Shown piece after piece: positions 18,579-26,496 of a stretch of 64,000 nt of DNA. Both the position numbers and the translations under genes were made by a program. Each line of letters starts with the position of its first letter. Positions within the stretch are counted from its first letter, which is position 1. Where the stretch lies: NCBI GenBank assembly GCA_018402545.1, contig JAGYIL010000002.1, positions 372,001 to 436,000 of the forward strand, in the 5' to 3' direction. The notes beneath the pieces are model-generated. The model saw nothing but the letters and a program-made list of their open reading frames with translations, was not told the origin of the DNA and searched no databases. This DNA comes from Saccharospirillum sp. Lineage in GTDB: Bacteria > Pseudomonadota > Gammaproteobacteria > Pseudomonadales > Natronospirillaceae.

Positions 18579-18851
18579 ATGGGTTTTGGCGGCATTTCTA
18601 TCTGGCAACTGTTGATTGTACTGGCCATCGTACTGCTGATTTTCGGCACCAAACGGCTCAAGGGCCTGGGTGGCGACATGGGCAGTGCCATCAAGAGCTT
18701 CAAAAAAGCGGTGAACGAAAACGACGAGGAAACCGTCGCGTCCGAGAAGAAATCTGAGGAAGAGAAAAAGGCAGCACTGGAGAAGAAAGACGCCCAGTTT
18801 GCTGAAACCGAGCAGGAAACCACCAAGAAAACCGATACCAGCGCCCACTAA
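18579..18851 (+). CDS. tatA: Sec-independent translocase subunit TatA
   Basis: 90 residues. One N-terminal transmembrane helix ([18 protein letters not shown]) is followed by the [23 protein letters not shown] amphipathic helix and a charged Lys/Glu tail. It polymerises to form the Tat pore for folded proteins carrying twin-arginine signals. AGAGGG is 9 nt before the ATG. It is the first gene of tatABC, downstream of hisE as in Pseudomonas. Confidence 0.96.
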   Translation: MGFGGISIWQLLIVLAIVLLIFGTKRLKGLGGDMGSAIKSFKKAVNENDEETVASEKKSEEEKKAALEKKDAQFAETEQETTKKTDTSAH

Positions 18852-18923
18852 ACCGGGTCGCGCATCTGTTTTATGGCCGGGCTGCCCGCTGGGTGGCCGC
18901 CACTGATCTGTTGAGAGCTCATT

Positions 18924-19412
18924 ATGTTCGACATCGGTTTTACCGAATTGATGCTGCTGGCCGTCATTGGCATGGTGGTCATCGGGCCCGAGCGTTTGCC
19001 AGGCGTGGCCCGCACCCTGGGGCGGACCGTCGGCAAGGCGCGGCGTTTTATGACCGGGCTGCAGAACCAGCTTGAACAGGAAGTGCGGCTGGATGAACTG
19101 AACAAGAAGATCATGGCCGAAACCAAAGGCCAGACGTTCAAGAATAACGATGAAACCGGGTCCACCGAGGCGCGGCATGAAAGTGAAGATGCGGAAGTGC
19201 CATCCATTGCCCCCAAGTCTGCGCTCGATGAAACTGCCCAGGCTGAACTGGAAGGTGATATTCAGGCCGAAGCGGCACTGAGACGCAAGGTGAGCAACGA
19301 CGCGGCCGCCAGAGCCCGTGTGCAGGATGCAGACGCCCCTAAAGCCTCCAGCAGCTCAGACGCCCCCAACCACTCAAACACCAGGCCCGACGATGAAGTC
19401 CGAAAACCCTGA
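18924..19412 (+). CDS. tatB: Sec-independent translocase subunit TatB
   Basis: 162 residues. The start MFDIGFTELMLLAVIGMVVIGPERLPGVARTLG is diagnostic of TatB: a membrane helix, then the GPERLP hinge and an amphipathic helix. The remaining ~100 residues are acidic and low-complexity, rich in Ala, Glu and Ser. TatB forms the substrate receptor complex with TatC. The coding end overlaps the tatC start by 20 bp, indicating translational coupling. Confidence 0.96.
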   Translation: MFDIGFTELMLLAVIGMVVIGPERLPGVARTLGRTVGKARRFMTGLQNQLEQEVRLDELNKKIMAETKGQTFKNNDETGSTEARHESEDAEVPSIAPKSALDETAQAELEGDIQAEAALRRKVSNDAAARARVQDADAPKASSSSDAPNHSNTRPDDEVRKP

Positions 19413-20151
19413 AGATTCCACCATGCCGCTGGTCGCGCACCTGAAAGAACTGCGCGACCGCATGATGCGCTCCATCGCTGTTGTTTTTGTGGTCTTTATT
19501 GGTCTGTACTTCCTGGCTGGCGACCTCTACATGATTCTGGTCAAACCGCTGGAAATACTGTTGCCCGAAGGTGGCCAACTGATCGCCACCGGCGTGACCT
19601 CGCCGTTCTTCGTGCCGCTGAAACTCACCATCGTGCTGGCGGTGTTTATCTCAGTGCCGTATTTGCTGCACCAGATATGGGGTTTCATAGCGCCGGCCCT
19701 GTACAAGCATGAACGCCGGGTGGCGATTCCGCTGTTTATCTCCAGCGTGCTGCTGTTCTATGCCGGGGTCAGCTTTGTGTATTTCGTGGTGCTGCCGCTG
19801 GTGTTCGGCTTCTTCACCTCGGTAGGGCCGGAAAACATCAACCTGATGCCGGATATCGGCAACGTGCTCGACTTCTGTCTGAAGTTGTTCTTCGCGTTTG
19901 GTATCGCCTTTGAAATACCGATTGCGACCTTCTTGCTGGTGCGGGCGGGCATCGTCTCGGTCGACGCGCTGTCGGCCAAACGACCCTACATCTTCGCCGG
20001 CTGTTTTGTGATTGGCATGCTGCTAACACCGCCGGATGTCATTTCTCAAACCATCCTGGCGGTGCCGATGTGGCTGTTGTTTGAGCTGGGGCTGGCATTC
20101 GCCCGACTGATTCCAAAGGCCAAAATCGAAGAAGCGGCTGAACTGGACTGA
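19393..20151 (+). CDS. tatC: Sec-independent translocase subunit TatC
   Basis: 252 residues from ATG 19393; a longer frame from 19318 only adds sequence read from tatB in another frame. Six transmembrane helices and conserved MPLVAHLKELRDRMMRSI, LWGFIAPALYKHERR-like (QIWGFIAPALYKHERR) and RPYIFAGCFVIGMLLTPPDVISQ. It is the signal-peptide receptor of the Tat system. It ends one base before the stop of the convergent small membrane-protein gene, without an intervening terminator. Confidence 0.97.
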   Translation: MKSENPEDSTMPLVAHLKELRDRMMRSIAVVFVVFIGLYFLAGDLYMILVKPLEILLPEGGQLIATGVTSPFFVPLKLTIVLAVFISVPYLLHQIWGFIAPALYKHERRVAIPLFISSVLLFYAGVSFVYFVVLPLVFGFFTSVGPENINLMPDIGNVLDFCLKLFFAFGIAFEIPIATFLLVRAGIVSVDALSAKRPYIFAGCFVIGMLLTPPDVISQTILAVPMWLLFELGLAFARLIPKAKIEEAAELD

Positions 20152-20460
20152 TCAGTTCGGCCGGTCAGACTTGTCTTGGTCATCTTCATCGACGACTTCG
20201 CCTTCGATGACCCGGTGCCCTCTGTTACCCGGGCGCCGCCCGGTAGCCTGCTCCTGGCGACGCTGGGCTTCTTCATAGGCCTTTTTGAAGCGCGATGCGA
20301 ACAAAGGCCGTCCGGTGATCTTCATTTTTACGGCGTTGATGATGGCCAGGCCAATGCCCACAGCGGCCAGCGCCAGCACCAAAAAGAGCCCGATCCAGAA
20401 AAAGAACACCAGCAGGGCAAGCCCAATGATGGCGGCGAGAATGCGCACAAACGGTGACAT
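20152..20460 (-). CDS. small membrane protein of unknown function
   Basis: 102 residues starting MSPFVRILAAIIGLALL at 20460, with AGGAT 8 nt upstream; an in-frame start at 20529 adds a poorly conserved-looking stretch. Two adjacent hydrophobic segments span residues 5-45. A basic stretch follows (FKKAYEEAQRRQEQ), then an acidic tail (GEVVDEDDQDKSD). No family is recognised with certainty. It is convergent with and abuts tatC. The frame has normal codon composition, so a real gene is likely. Confidence 0.65.
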   Translation of the reverse strand: MSPFVRILAAIIGLALLVFFFWIGLFLVLALAAVGIGLAIINAVKMKITGRPLFASRFKKAYEEAQRRQEQATGRRPGNRGHRVIEGEVVDEDDQDKSDRPN

Positions 20461-20671
20461 AGAATCTATCCTGAATGAAGTATGTATGGAGCGAGCCATG
20501 GCGGACCTCCGTGTGGTCTTAAGGACCATTGGGGTGTAAATGCGGTTAGCTTTTCACAAAACAACGCTGGTTTCAGGGCCAAAGGTCATAATTTGCCCGC
20601 AGTTTACGCCCTGAAGACACTGAATTCACGCCCGAACGGACACAATAACCAGAGCAACAGGGAGAAAACTG

Positions 20672-21670
20672 ATGGCACACGCACTCATTCGCTGGGGCAT
20701 TCTCGGCGCTGGAAACATCGCCTATAAACTCGCCGACGCGGTCGCACAGGACCCCGACAGTGAGCTGGTCTCGGTGGCCTCAAACACCCCGGGCAAGGCC
20801 GATACCTTTGCCAGCGCGGTCGGCATCTTGGCCGATGACAGCTACCAGAGTCTGGTCGAACGACCAGACATCGACGTGGTGTACATTGCCACCACTCACA
20901 ATTTCCATTACGACAATGCCGTGCTGGCGCTGAACCATGGCAAGTCAGTGCTGATCGAAAAACCCTTTACCGTCAATGCCGACCAGGCCCGCAAACTGGC
21001 CGAGCTGGCGCAGTCTAAGGGATTGTTCCTGATGGAGGCTATCTGGACCCGCTTCCTGCCCACCATGATCGAACTTAAACAGCGATTGCAGAGCAAGGCC
21101 ATCGGTGAGGTGCAGCACATGAACCTCACCTTCGGGGGCTTTGCGCCCGATAAATACCGACCGCGCCTGATCGATCCGGCACTGGCCGGCGGTGTAACGC
21201 TCGATATGGGCATCTACCCAATCAGTTTTGTCTGCTATCTGGCGGGCGACCTGCCCGTTGAAGTCCAGTCTCTGTGCCAGTTCAGCGACACCGGCGTCGA
21301 CGAGCGCGCCACTTATCAGTTCCGCTTCGCCAGCGGCATGACCGCCTCCATCGCTACCAGCTTCAACCTGAAAATGAAGCAGGAGGCGATGCTCTATGGC
21401 AGCACCGGTTACATCGAATACCCGGACTTTCAGGCCGGCAGTGCCTTTGCCATTCACCACCATGGCGGCGCCAACGAGGTCGACGACATATCCGCGGTAC
21501 AGCTCGATCAGTTTGAAAACGGCTTCGTTTACCAGGTAGCGGAAGTGGTGCGCTGTCTGCGCGCCGGCGAGCTGGAAAGCCCGGTGATTCCTCTGCAGGA
21601 GACCGTAGCGATCATGGCCCTGATGGACCGCATGCGGGAGCAGTGGGGCCTGCGCTATCCGTTTGAGTGA
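20672..21670 (+). CDS. Gfo/Idh/MocA family NAD(P)-dependent oxidoreductase
   Basis: 332 residues. The Rossmann start is IRWGILGAGNIAYKLADAV, with the family EKPFTVNADQARKLAELA motif (Lys-Pro pair of the active site). The C-terminal GFO_IDH_MocA domain has FGGFAPDKYRPRLIDPALAGGVTLDMGIYPISF. It resembles dimeric dihydrodiol or trans-1,2-dihydrobenzene-1,2-diol dehydrogenase-like sugar oxidoreductases; the substrate cannot be told from sequence. ACAGGGAG lies before the ATG. It is monocistronic, ending at repeat copy 7. Confidence 0.9.
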   Translation: MAHALIRWGILGAGNIAYKLADAVAQDPDSELVSVASNTPGKADTFASAVGILADDSYQSLVERPDIDVVYIATTHNFHYDNAVLALNHGKSVLIEKPFTVNADQARKLAELAQSKGLFLMEAIWTRFLPTMIELKQRLQSKAIGEVQHMNLTFGGFAPDKYRPRLIDPALAGGVTLDMGIYPISFVCYLAGDLPVEVQSLCQFSDTGVDERATYQFRFASGMTASIATSFNLKMKQEAMLYGSTGYIEYPDFQAGSAFAIHHHGGANEVDDISAVQLDQFENGFVYQVAEVVRCLRAGELESPVIPLQETVAIMALMDRMREQWGLRYPFE

Positions 21671-21676
21671 GGCGAG

Positions 21677-21952
21677 TCCTGAGTTGGGCAGTCAAGTTTC
21701 GCGGGAGCTAAGTGTGAGCGTCGGATGCCGGTGGTGCCTCTGCAGGGGAGTCCGCAGCAGGGACTAAAACGCCGGGAGCGTTTTAACATGAGCGCAGCGA
21801 GCCCGAAGGGTGAATCCCATGGAAGGGATTCATATCCTGCGGTCTAGGCTCCATGGATGGATTCACGCCGACCCTGCAGAGGCACCACCGGTAGCCGTCG
21901 CGGACCAGGGCCACTCAATACACCCCGCGAAACCTGACTGTCCAACTCAGGA
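21677..21952 (-). repeat. three-way-junction intergenic repeat, copy 7, with apical insertion
   Basis: Outermost arms 21677-21705 and 21924-21952 (29 bp, two mismatches). Inner arms 21728-21747 and 21872-21891 are a perfect 20-bp inverted repeat (CCGGTGGTGCCTCTGCAGGG). The core is reversed. The tip of hairpin B is expanded by roughly 70 nt (about 21760-21836), which itself contains AAAACGC/GCGTTTT and GAATCCC/GGGATTC hairpins. The right outermost arm includes the stop codon of the AEC transporter gene (21947-21949). Confidence 0.9.
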
Positions 21953-22828
21953 CAGCAGCTGTATGCCAAGCACTGCTAGCAGCGATATCGGCAAACTAAC
22001 CAGAATCACCGCGGCAATATCGTCTTTCGGGCCGTTATAGTGGCTGGCGAGCAGGTAGCTGATCACCGCCACCGGCATGCTGGCCTGCAGTAGCAGGGTT
22101 TGTTGCACCAGAGGCGAAAGCGGCAGGGCCAGGCAGACCAGCAGGGCGGCGGTCAGGCCAATGGCGACCCGGGCGAACGACAAGCCGATAATGCGGCCCA
22201 ATCGGTCGAGCTGGCGTACATCGATGCCCGCCAGTGATTTGCCCAGAAGCAGCAGCATGATCGGCAGCGTCATTCCAGACAGTAACGACAAGGTCGACAG
22301 CACGGCCTCGGGCCGGGGCGCGTCGGTCAGGCGCCAGATCACTCCGGCGATCAGGGCCAGAATCGAGCCGTTGCGCAGAATCGACTTCAGACTAAAGCTG
22401 CCCGACAGCAGACCCACGCCCAGGGTGAAATGGCTGATCTGCACCACCGTTGAAATGAGAACGGCGTGGATCAGGGCATCCGGCCCCAGCAGAGCAAACA
22501 CCAGAGGAATGCCCAGGTTGCCGGTGTTGGGGTTGACCAGCATGGGTAAGTACCCACGCACCGCCAGGCCACTGACGTGCAACAGAATGGCACCCAGCAG
22601 CGCACTGATCGCCAGAACGCCAATTATGGCCCAGAGCGTGCCAGAGAGGCTCAGCAATTCGGCATCCATGCTCAGCAGGGCGCTCAGTATCAGCGTTGGC
22701 AGGCCGATGTGAGTGACCAGAGTAGCCAGCGAGGGCGAGTTCAGCAGGCTGGTTTTACGCGCCAGGCCGTAGCCCAGGGCGGCGCAGAACAACACGGGAA
22801 TCAGGGCATTTACGTAAGCGAGTAGCAC
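21947..22828 (-). CDS. AEC family transporter (auxin efflux carrier-like permease)
   Basis: 293 residues from a GTG start with about ten hydrophobic helices: NALIPVLFCAALGYGLARK, HIGLPTLILSALLS, YLPMLVNPNTGNLGIPLVFALLGPDA, GSILALIAGVIWRLTD, MTLPIMLLLLGKSLAG, LLLQASMPVAVISYLLA. The NxGNLGxP motif in the middle is typical of AEC carriers, which export organic acids or other anions in bacteria. The substrate is unknown. The last codons lie inside the arm of repeat copy 7. It is divergent from the zrg operon. Confidence 0.9.
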   Translation of the reverse strand: MLLAYVNALIPVLFCAALGYGLARKTSLLNSPSLATLVTHIGLPTLILSALLSMDAELLSLSGTLWAIIGVLAISALLGAILLHVSGLAVRGYLPMLVNPNTGNLGIPLVFALLGPDALIHAVLISTVVQISHFTLGVGLLSGSFSLKSILRNGSILALIAGVIWRLTDAPRPEAVLSTLSLLSGMTLPIMLLLLGKSLAGIDVRQLDRLGRIIGLSFARVAIGLTAALLVCLALPLSPLVQQTLLLQASMPVAVISYLLASHYNGPKDDIAAVILVSLPISLLAVLGIQLLS

Positions 22829-22908
22829 AGGCGTACCGGGACAGACTGGGCCGTCAGTATATCGGGCCCGATGCCGGTTCGAACAGATTCGAGCTTGGCA
22901 TTTTCAAT

Positions 22909-22924
22909 TGATACGTTGTAACAT
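22909..22924 (+). promoter_or_regulatory. putative Zur box upstream of the zrg operon
   Basis: TGATACGTTGTAACAT matches the gammaproteobacterial Zur consensus TGTTATAnTATAACAt in about 11 of 16 positions and lies 56 bp before zrgA. Homologous operons are Zur-repressed. The match was judged by eye and the left half is degenerate. Confidence 0.5.
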
Positions 22925-22979
22925 CTCTAAATCAGCGCTGATTTCTGCGAACCCGAACCCTGTTAAGGAAGAACACGAC

Positions 22980-23678
22980 ATGACCCTCAAATCGACACCT
23001 GCCCTGTTTGCCCTGAGCCTGGTCGCACTGGCCACCAGTGCCCAGGCCGAAACCGAACGCCAGCTCGGTGCCCACGCGCATGGTGCGGCACAGTTAACCT
23101 TGGCTGGCGAGAATCAGGCCCTGGCCGTCAGTCTGGATACACCCGCTTATAATCTGGTTGGTTTCGAGCAGGCCCCTGCCGATGATGCTCAACGAGACCA
23201 GGTTGCCTCGGCATTGGCGATTCTGGCGCGGGCCGATGCCGTGCTTGAATTGCCGGCAGCAGCTCAGTGTACTTTGACCGAACAGACTGTTGATGCCGAC
23301 ACCTGGTCGGGTATCGAGGCTCACGATGATCACGGGCACGATGAAGAACACCACGATGAGCACGAAGAGGAACATCATGATGAACATGGCGACGAGCATC
23401 ATGATGACCACGGGCATGAAGCAGAGCATCATGACGACCATGCCCATGAAGACGAACATCATGACGACCATGATCATGACCACGAAGAAAGCGCTCACTC
23501 CGACGTGCTTGTCGAGTGGACCTATCGCTGCGAAAATCCCGATGCATTAAGCACGGTCACGGTGTCGGCATTCGAACATTTTCCCAATTTGACCGACTTG
23601 CAGGTACAGTACATCGGCGATGACTGGCAAGGTGGCGCTCAACTGACACCGGCCAACTCCCGTCTTACCCTGAACTGA
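22980..23678 (+). CDS. zrgA: ZrgA-like zinc-binding periplasmic protein (DUF2796)
   Basis: 232 residues with a signal peptide (LFALSLVALATSAQA). Next comes the DUF2796 start ETERQLGAHAHGAAQLTLA, and residues ~115-172 are extremely His/Asp/Glu-rich (repeats of HHDEH and HHDDH). C-terminal conserved parts are VEWTYRCENP and FEHFPNLTDLQVQYIGD. It likely buffers or captures zinc in the periplasm for the ABC transporter encoded next. AAGGAAG lies upstream of the ATG. The histidine stretch is encoded by repetitive CATGATGACCA-like units and could vary in length between strains. Confidence 0.9.
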   Translation: MTLKSTPALFALSLVALATSAQAETERQLGAHAHGAAQLTLAGENQALAVSLDTPAYNLVGFEQAPADDAQRDQVASALAILARADAVLELPAAAQCTLTEQTVDADTWSGIEAHDDHGHDEEHHDEHEEEHHDEHGDEHHDDHGHEAEHHDDHAHEDEHHDDHDHDHEESAHSDVLVEWTYRCENPDALSTVTVSAFEHFPNLTDLQVQYIGDDWQGGAQLTPANSRLTLN

Positions 23679-23748
23679 TTCGCTTGTGACCCGGGGGTGC
23701 CACCGGTACCCCGACGGTCCGTTCTCCGTTCAACCAATAGAGGCCCCC

Positions 23749-24456
23749 ATGGCGGACGCTCTGAGTATTGAGTCCCTGGCTTATCGCTGGCCCGGCCAGC
23801 AGCACAACACCCTTACGATCGACCGGCTTCGGCTTCCGGCCGGGTCGAGCCTGTTCGTCCGTGGCCCGAGTGGCAGTGGCAAAAGCACGCTGTTGAACCT
23901 GCTGGCAGGTGTGCTGGTGCCTACACAGGGGCGGATTCAGGTGCTTGATCAACCTTTGTCAGAGCAATCGGGCAAGGTGCGGGACCGTTTCCGGGCAGAC
24001 AACATTGGTTATATCTTCCAGCAATTCAATTTGTTGCCCTATTTGTCGGTGATCGACAATGTGATGTTGCCCTGCCGACTGTCGCGTCGCCGTCACGACA
24101 AGGCGTTGTCGGAAGCGAGCAGTCTGACCGACGCCGCGGCCGATCGGTTAACCCGGCTGAACATCCCCGAGGCTCTCTGGCATCAGCGCGTTTCGGCGCT
24201 CAGCGTTGGCCAGCAGCAGCGTGTTGCTGCGGCAAGGGCGCTGATGGGCCTGCCTGAACTGGTGATCGCTGATGAACCGACCTCGGCCCTCGATCAGGAC
24301 AATGTGGATAACTTTATGGACGTGTTGACCGGCCAGTGCCAGGCATTGGGTAGCGCACTGGTGTTTGTCAGTCACGACCGCCATCTGGCGCGCTGGTTTG
24401 ATCAGGAGCTGGAGTTAGCGCCGGAATCCCGTACCCAGAGCGGGGCCACCTCATGA
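23749..24456 (+). CDS. ABC transporter ATP-binding protein of the zrg operon (LolD/MacB type)
   Basis: 235 residues from ATG 23749 with GAGG upstream; the frame open to 23686 is rejected. Walker A GPSGSGKSTLLNLL, Q-loop YIFQQFNLLPYLSVIDNV, signature SALSVGQQQRVAAARAL (SVGQQ in place of SGGQQ), Walker B LVIADEPTSALD and H-loop VSHD. It pairs with the FtsX-type permease that overlaps it by 4 bp. Equivalent operons in Pseudomonas and Vibrio are induced by zinc starvation. The substrate is inferred from that context. Confidence 0.9.
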   Translation: MADALSIESLAYRWPGQQHNTLTIDRLRLPAGSSLFVRGPSGSGKSTLLNLLAGVLVPTQGRIQVLDQPLSEQSGKVRDRFRADNIGYIFQQFNLLPYLSVIDNVMLPCRLSRRRHDKALSEASSLTDAAADRLTRLNIPEALWHQRVSALSVGQQQRVAAARALMGLPELVIADEPTSALDQDNVDNFMDVLTGQCQALGSALVFVSHDRHLARWFDQELELAPESRTQSGATS

Positions 24457-25712
24457 ACTGGATTCGTCTCGCCCTGGCCAGCCTCTGGAATCGTCGTACT
24501 ACCGCCCTGCTGACGCTGGGCATGGTGGCGCTCAGCCTGTCTTTGCTGCTGACCGTTGACCGGGTGCGTGAAGACACCCGTGCCAGTTTCTCCAACACCC
24601 TGTCGGGTACCGATCTGATCGTAGGCGGTCGTACCGGATCGCTGAATCTGCTGCTTTATTCGGTGTTCCGCATCGGCAACGCCACCAACAACATCAGCTG
24701 GGAAAGCTATGCCGACCTGCGCCGCAACTCGGCCGTGGACTGGACGGTGCCGCTGTCGCTGGGTGATTCGCACCGGGGTTATCGGGTCATCGGCACCACC
24801 ACCGACTATTTCGATCACTATCAGTATGGTCGCAATCAATCTCTGAGCTTCCAGAGCGGCCAGCCATTCGACGATGTCTATGACGTTGTGCTCGGCGCTG
24901 AAGTGGCGGAGGTACTGGACTACCAGCTCGGCGATGAACTGGTGGTTGCTCATGGTCTGGGCACTACCAGTTTCGAAAACCACGATGACAAACCCTTCAC
25001 GGTGGTCGGCATTCTTGAGGCCACCGGCACACCGGTAGATCGTAGTGTGCATGTGCCGCTGGAAGGAATAACTGCCATGCACGTCGACTGGCAACAAGGT
25101 GTTAAGTTGCCGGGTTTTGAGATTTCAGCGGATGAAGCGCGCGAGATGGATTTGACGCCGGAAAGCGTCACCGCCGTGCTGGTGGGCATGAAATCCCGGG
25201 TGCAGACGTTTTCGTTTCAACGGCTGATCAACCAGTATCGCGCGGAGCCGCTGTCGGCGATTATCCCCGGTGCGACCCTGCAGGAACTGTGGCAATTGAT
25301 TGGCATTGCCGAAAATGCGCTGATCGCGGTCTCCTTTATGGTGGTGGTGACCGGTTTGCTGGGCATGGTGACGGTGATTCTGGCCGGTCTGAACGAGCGT
25401 CGCCGGGAAATGGCGATATTGCGGGCACTGGGCGCCAGGCCCGGCCATATTCTGGGCCTGCTGATGCTTGAATCCGGCCTTTATGGCGTTGCCGGGTTGC
25501 TGGCCGGGCTGTTGTTGCACTGGGGCGTGATAGCGCTCGCCAGTATTTGGGTTCAGGGCACCTACGGCATACAATTAACGCTGGCGCTGCCCTCGCCCAC
25601 CCTGTTGTTGGTATTGGCAGGCTTTGTCGGCCTGGCATTTCTGGTGGGGTTGTTGCCGGGCTGGAAGGCCTACCGGCAATCGCTGTCGGATGGTCTGACC
25701 GCCACCACCTAA
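24453..25712 (+). CDS. FtsX/MacB-type ABC transporter permease of the zrg operon
   Basis: 419 residues. One N-terminal helix (TTALLTLGMVALSLSLLLTV) is followed by a ~210-residue periplasmic MacB-PCD-like domain. Three C-terminal helices carry the FtsX signature (LIAVSFMVVVTGLLGMVTVILAGLNERRREMAILRALGARPGHI). It works with the preceding ATPase as a mechanotransmission-type or export ABC system in zinc-limited cells. The start overlaps the ATPase stop by 4 bp. Confidence 0.9.
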   Translation: MNWIRLALASLWNRRTTALLTLGMVALSLSLLLTVDRVREDTRASFSNTLSGTDLIVGGRTGSLNLLLYSVFRIGNATNNISWESYADLRRNSAVDWTVPLSLGDSHRGYRVIGTTTDYFDHYQYGRNQSLSFQSGQPFDDVYDVVLGAEVAEVLDYQLGDELVVAHGLGTTSFENHDDKPFTVVGILEATGTPVDRSVHVPLEGITAMHVDWQQGVKLPGFEISADEAREMDLTPESVTAVLVGMKSRVQTFSFQRLINQYRAEPLSAIIPGATLQELWQLIGIAENALIAVSFMVVVTGLLGMVTVILAGLNERRREMAILRALGARPGHILGLLMLESGLYGVAGLLAGLLLHWGVIALASIWVQGTYGIQLTLALPSPTLLLVLAGFVGLAFLVGLLPGWKAYRQSLSDGLTATT

Positions 25713-25734
25713 CTCACGCGTTTCGGATGTAACG

Positions 25735-26286
25735 ATGAACAGTACAGTATGGAAAAACACGCTTTGTCTGGCGTTCAGCACGCTGTTGCTGGCCAGTTTC
25801 GCAGTTACGGTTCAGGCGCGTGAAGCCACCGAAATCCAGTGGGATGATCTGATGCCCGCCAATTTCAGCTACAAAAGCCTGCGCGAGCAGATCGATTTCA
25901 GCCAATACGACCTGAGCAGTCTCAGCGACGATGACCCCGAGGCGCAACGGCTCTATTCCGATATGACCCAGGCGCTTGCCAACGCCCCGGTGGTCGATGC
26001 CCTGGGTGGTGCCAATATCAAACTGGCCGGGTTTGTTGTGCCGCTGGAAATGGATGGTGATGCGGTCTACAGCTTTTTGCTGGTGCCTTATTACGGCGCC
26101 TGCATTCACACCCCGCCACCGCCTTCGAACCAGATCGTCTTTGTGCAAACCCAGGGTGGTTACGAGATGGGGCCTATGGATGAACCGGTCTACGTCAGCG
26201 GTATCCTGATGATCGAAGCCCAGCAGTCAGAGCTGGGCAGTTCCGGTTATACCCTCTATGCCGGAAACATTGAGCCCTATCTTTAA
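25735..26286 (+). CDS. DUF3299 family periplasmic protein of the zrg operon
   Basis: 183 residues with a signal peptide (LAFSTLLLASFAVTVQA). The DUF3299 pattern is IQWDDLMP, PVVDALGGANIKLAGFVVPLEMDGDAVYSFLLVPYYGACIHTPPPPSNQIVFV and VYVSGILMIE. The CIHTPPPPSNQ motif is invariant in the family and could bind metal. It is the last gene of the four-gene zrg unit, 22 nt after the permease. A strong terminator follows at 26321. The same gene order occurs in Pseudomonas zinc-starvation operons. Confidence 0.88.
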   Translation: MNSTVWKNTLCLAFSTLLLASFAVTVQAREATEIQWDDLMPANFSYKSLREQIDFSQYDLSSLSDDDPEAQRLYSDMTQALANAPVVDALGGANIKLAGFVVPLEMDGDAVYSFLLVPYYGACIHTPPPPSNQIVFVQTQGGYEMGPMDEPVYVSGILMIEAQQSELGSSGYTLYAGNIEPYL

Positions 26287-26320
26287 GGGGCTTTTTCACC
26301 TTTTTCTGGATATCGACTTT

Positions 26321-26362
26321 ACGCACTGCCACCTGGAGTGGCTGGTGCGTGCATTCTTTTTT
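26321..26362 (+). terminator. intrinsic terminator of the zrg operon
   Basis: ACGCAC-t-GCCAC, loop CTGGA, GTGGC-tg-GTGCGT, then GCATTCTTTTTT. The stem is followed by a six-T tract, 35 nt after the last zrg stop codon. Confidence 0.8.
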
Positions 26363-26496
26363 GAAACCTGAACCAGAGCCCTTTATGCTCTAATTCATTG
26401 ACTGACGATGAATGCCAAAACAAGGTGGGCGGCGCAACAAGCCCCATTCAGTCATCCCCCTTTTTAACACTATGTTTTCAAAAGATAAGGAACACC

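Noticed and set aside
23290-23550. Histidine-, methionine- and aspartate-rich frames on both strands over the zrgA repeat region.
   Set aside because: They are by-products of the repetitive CATGATGACCA-like codons of the real His-rich gene.
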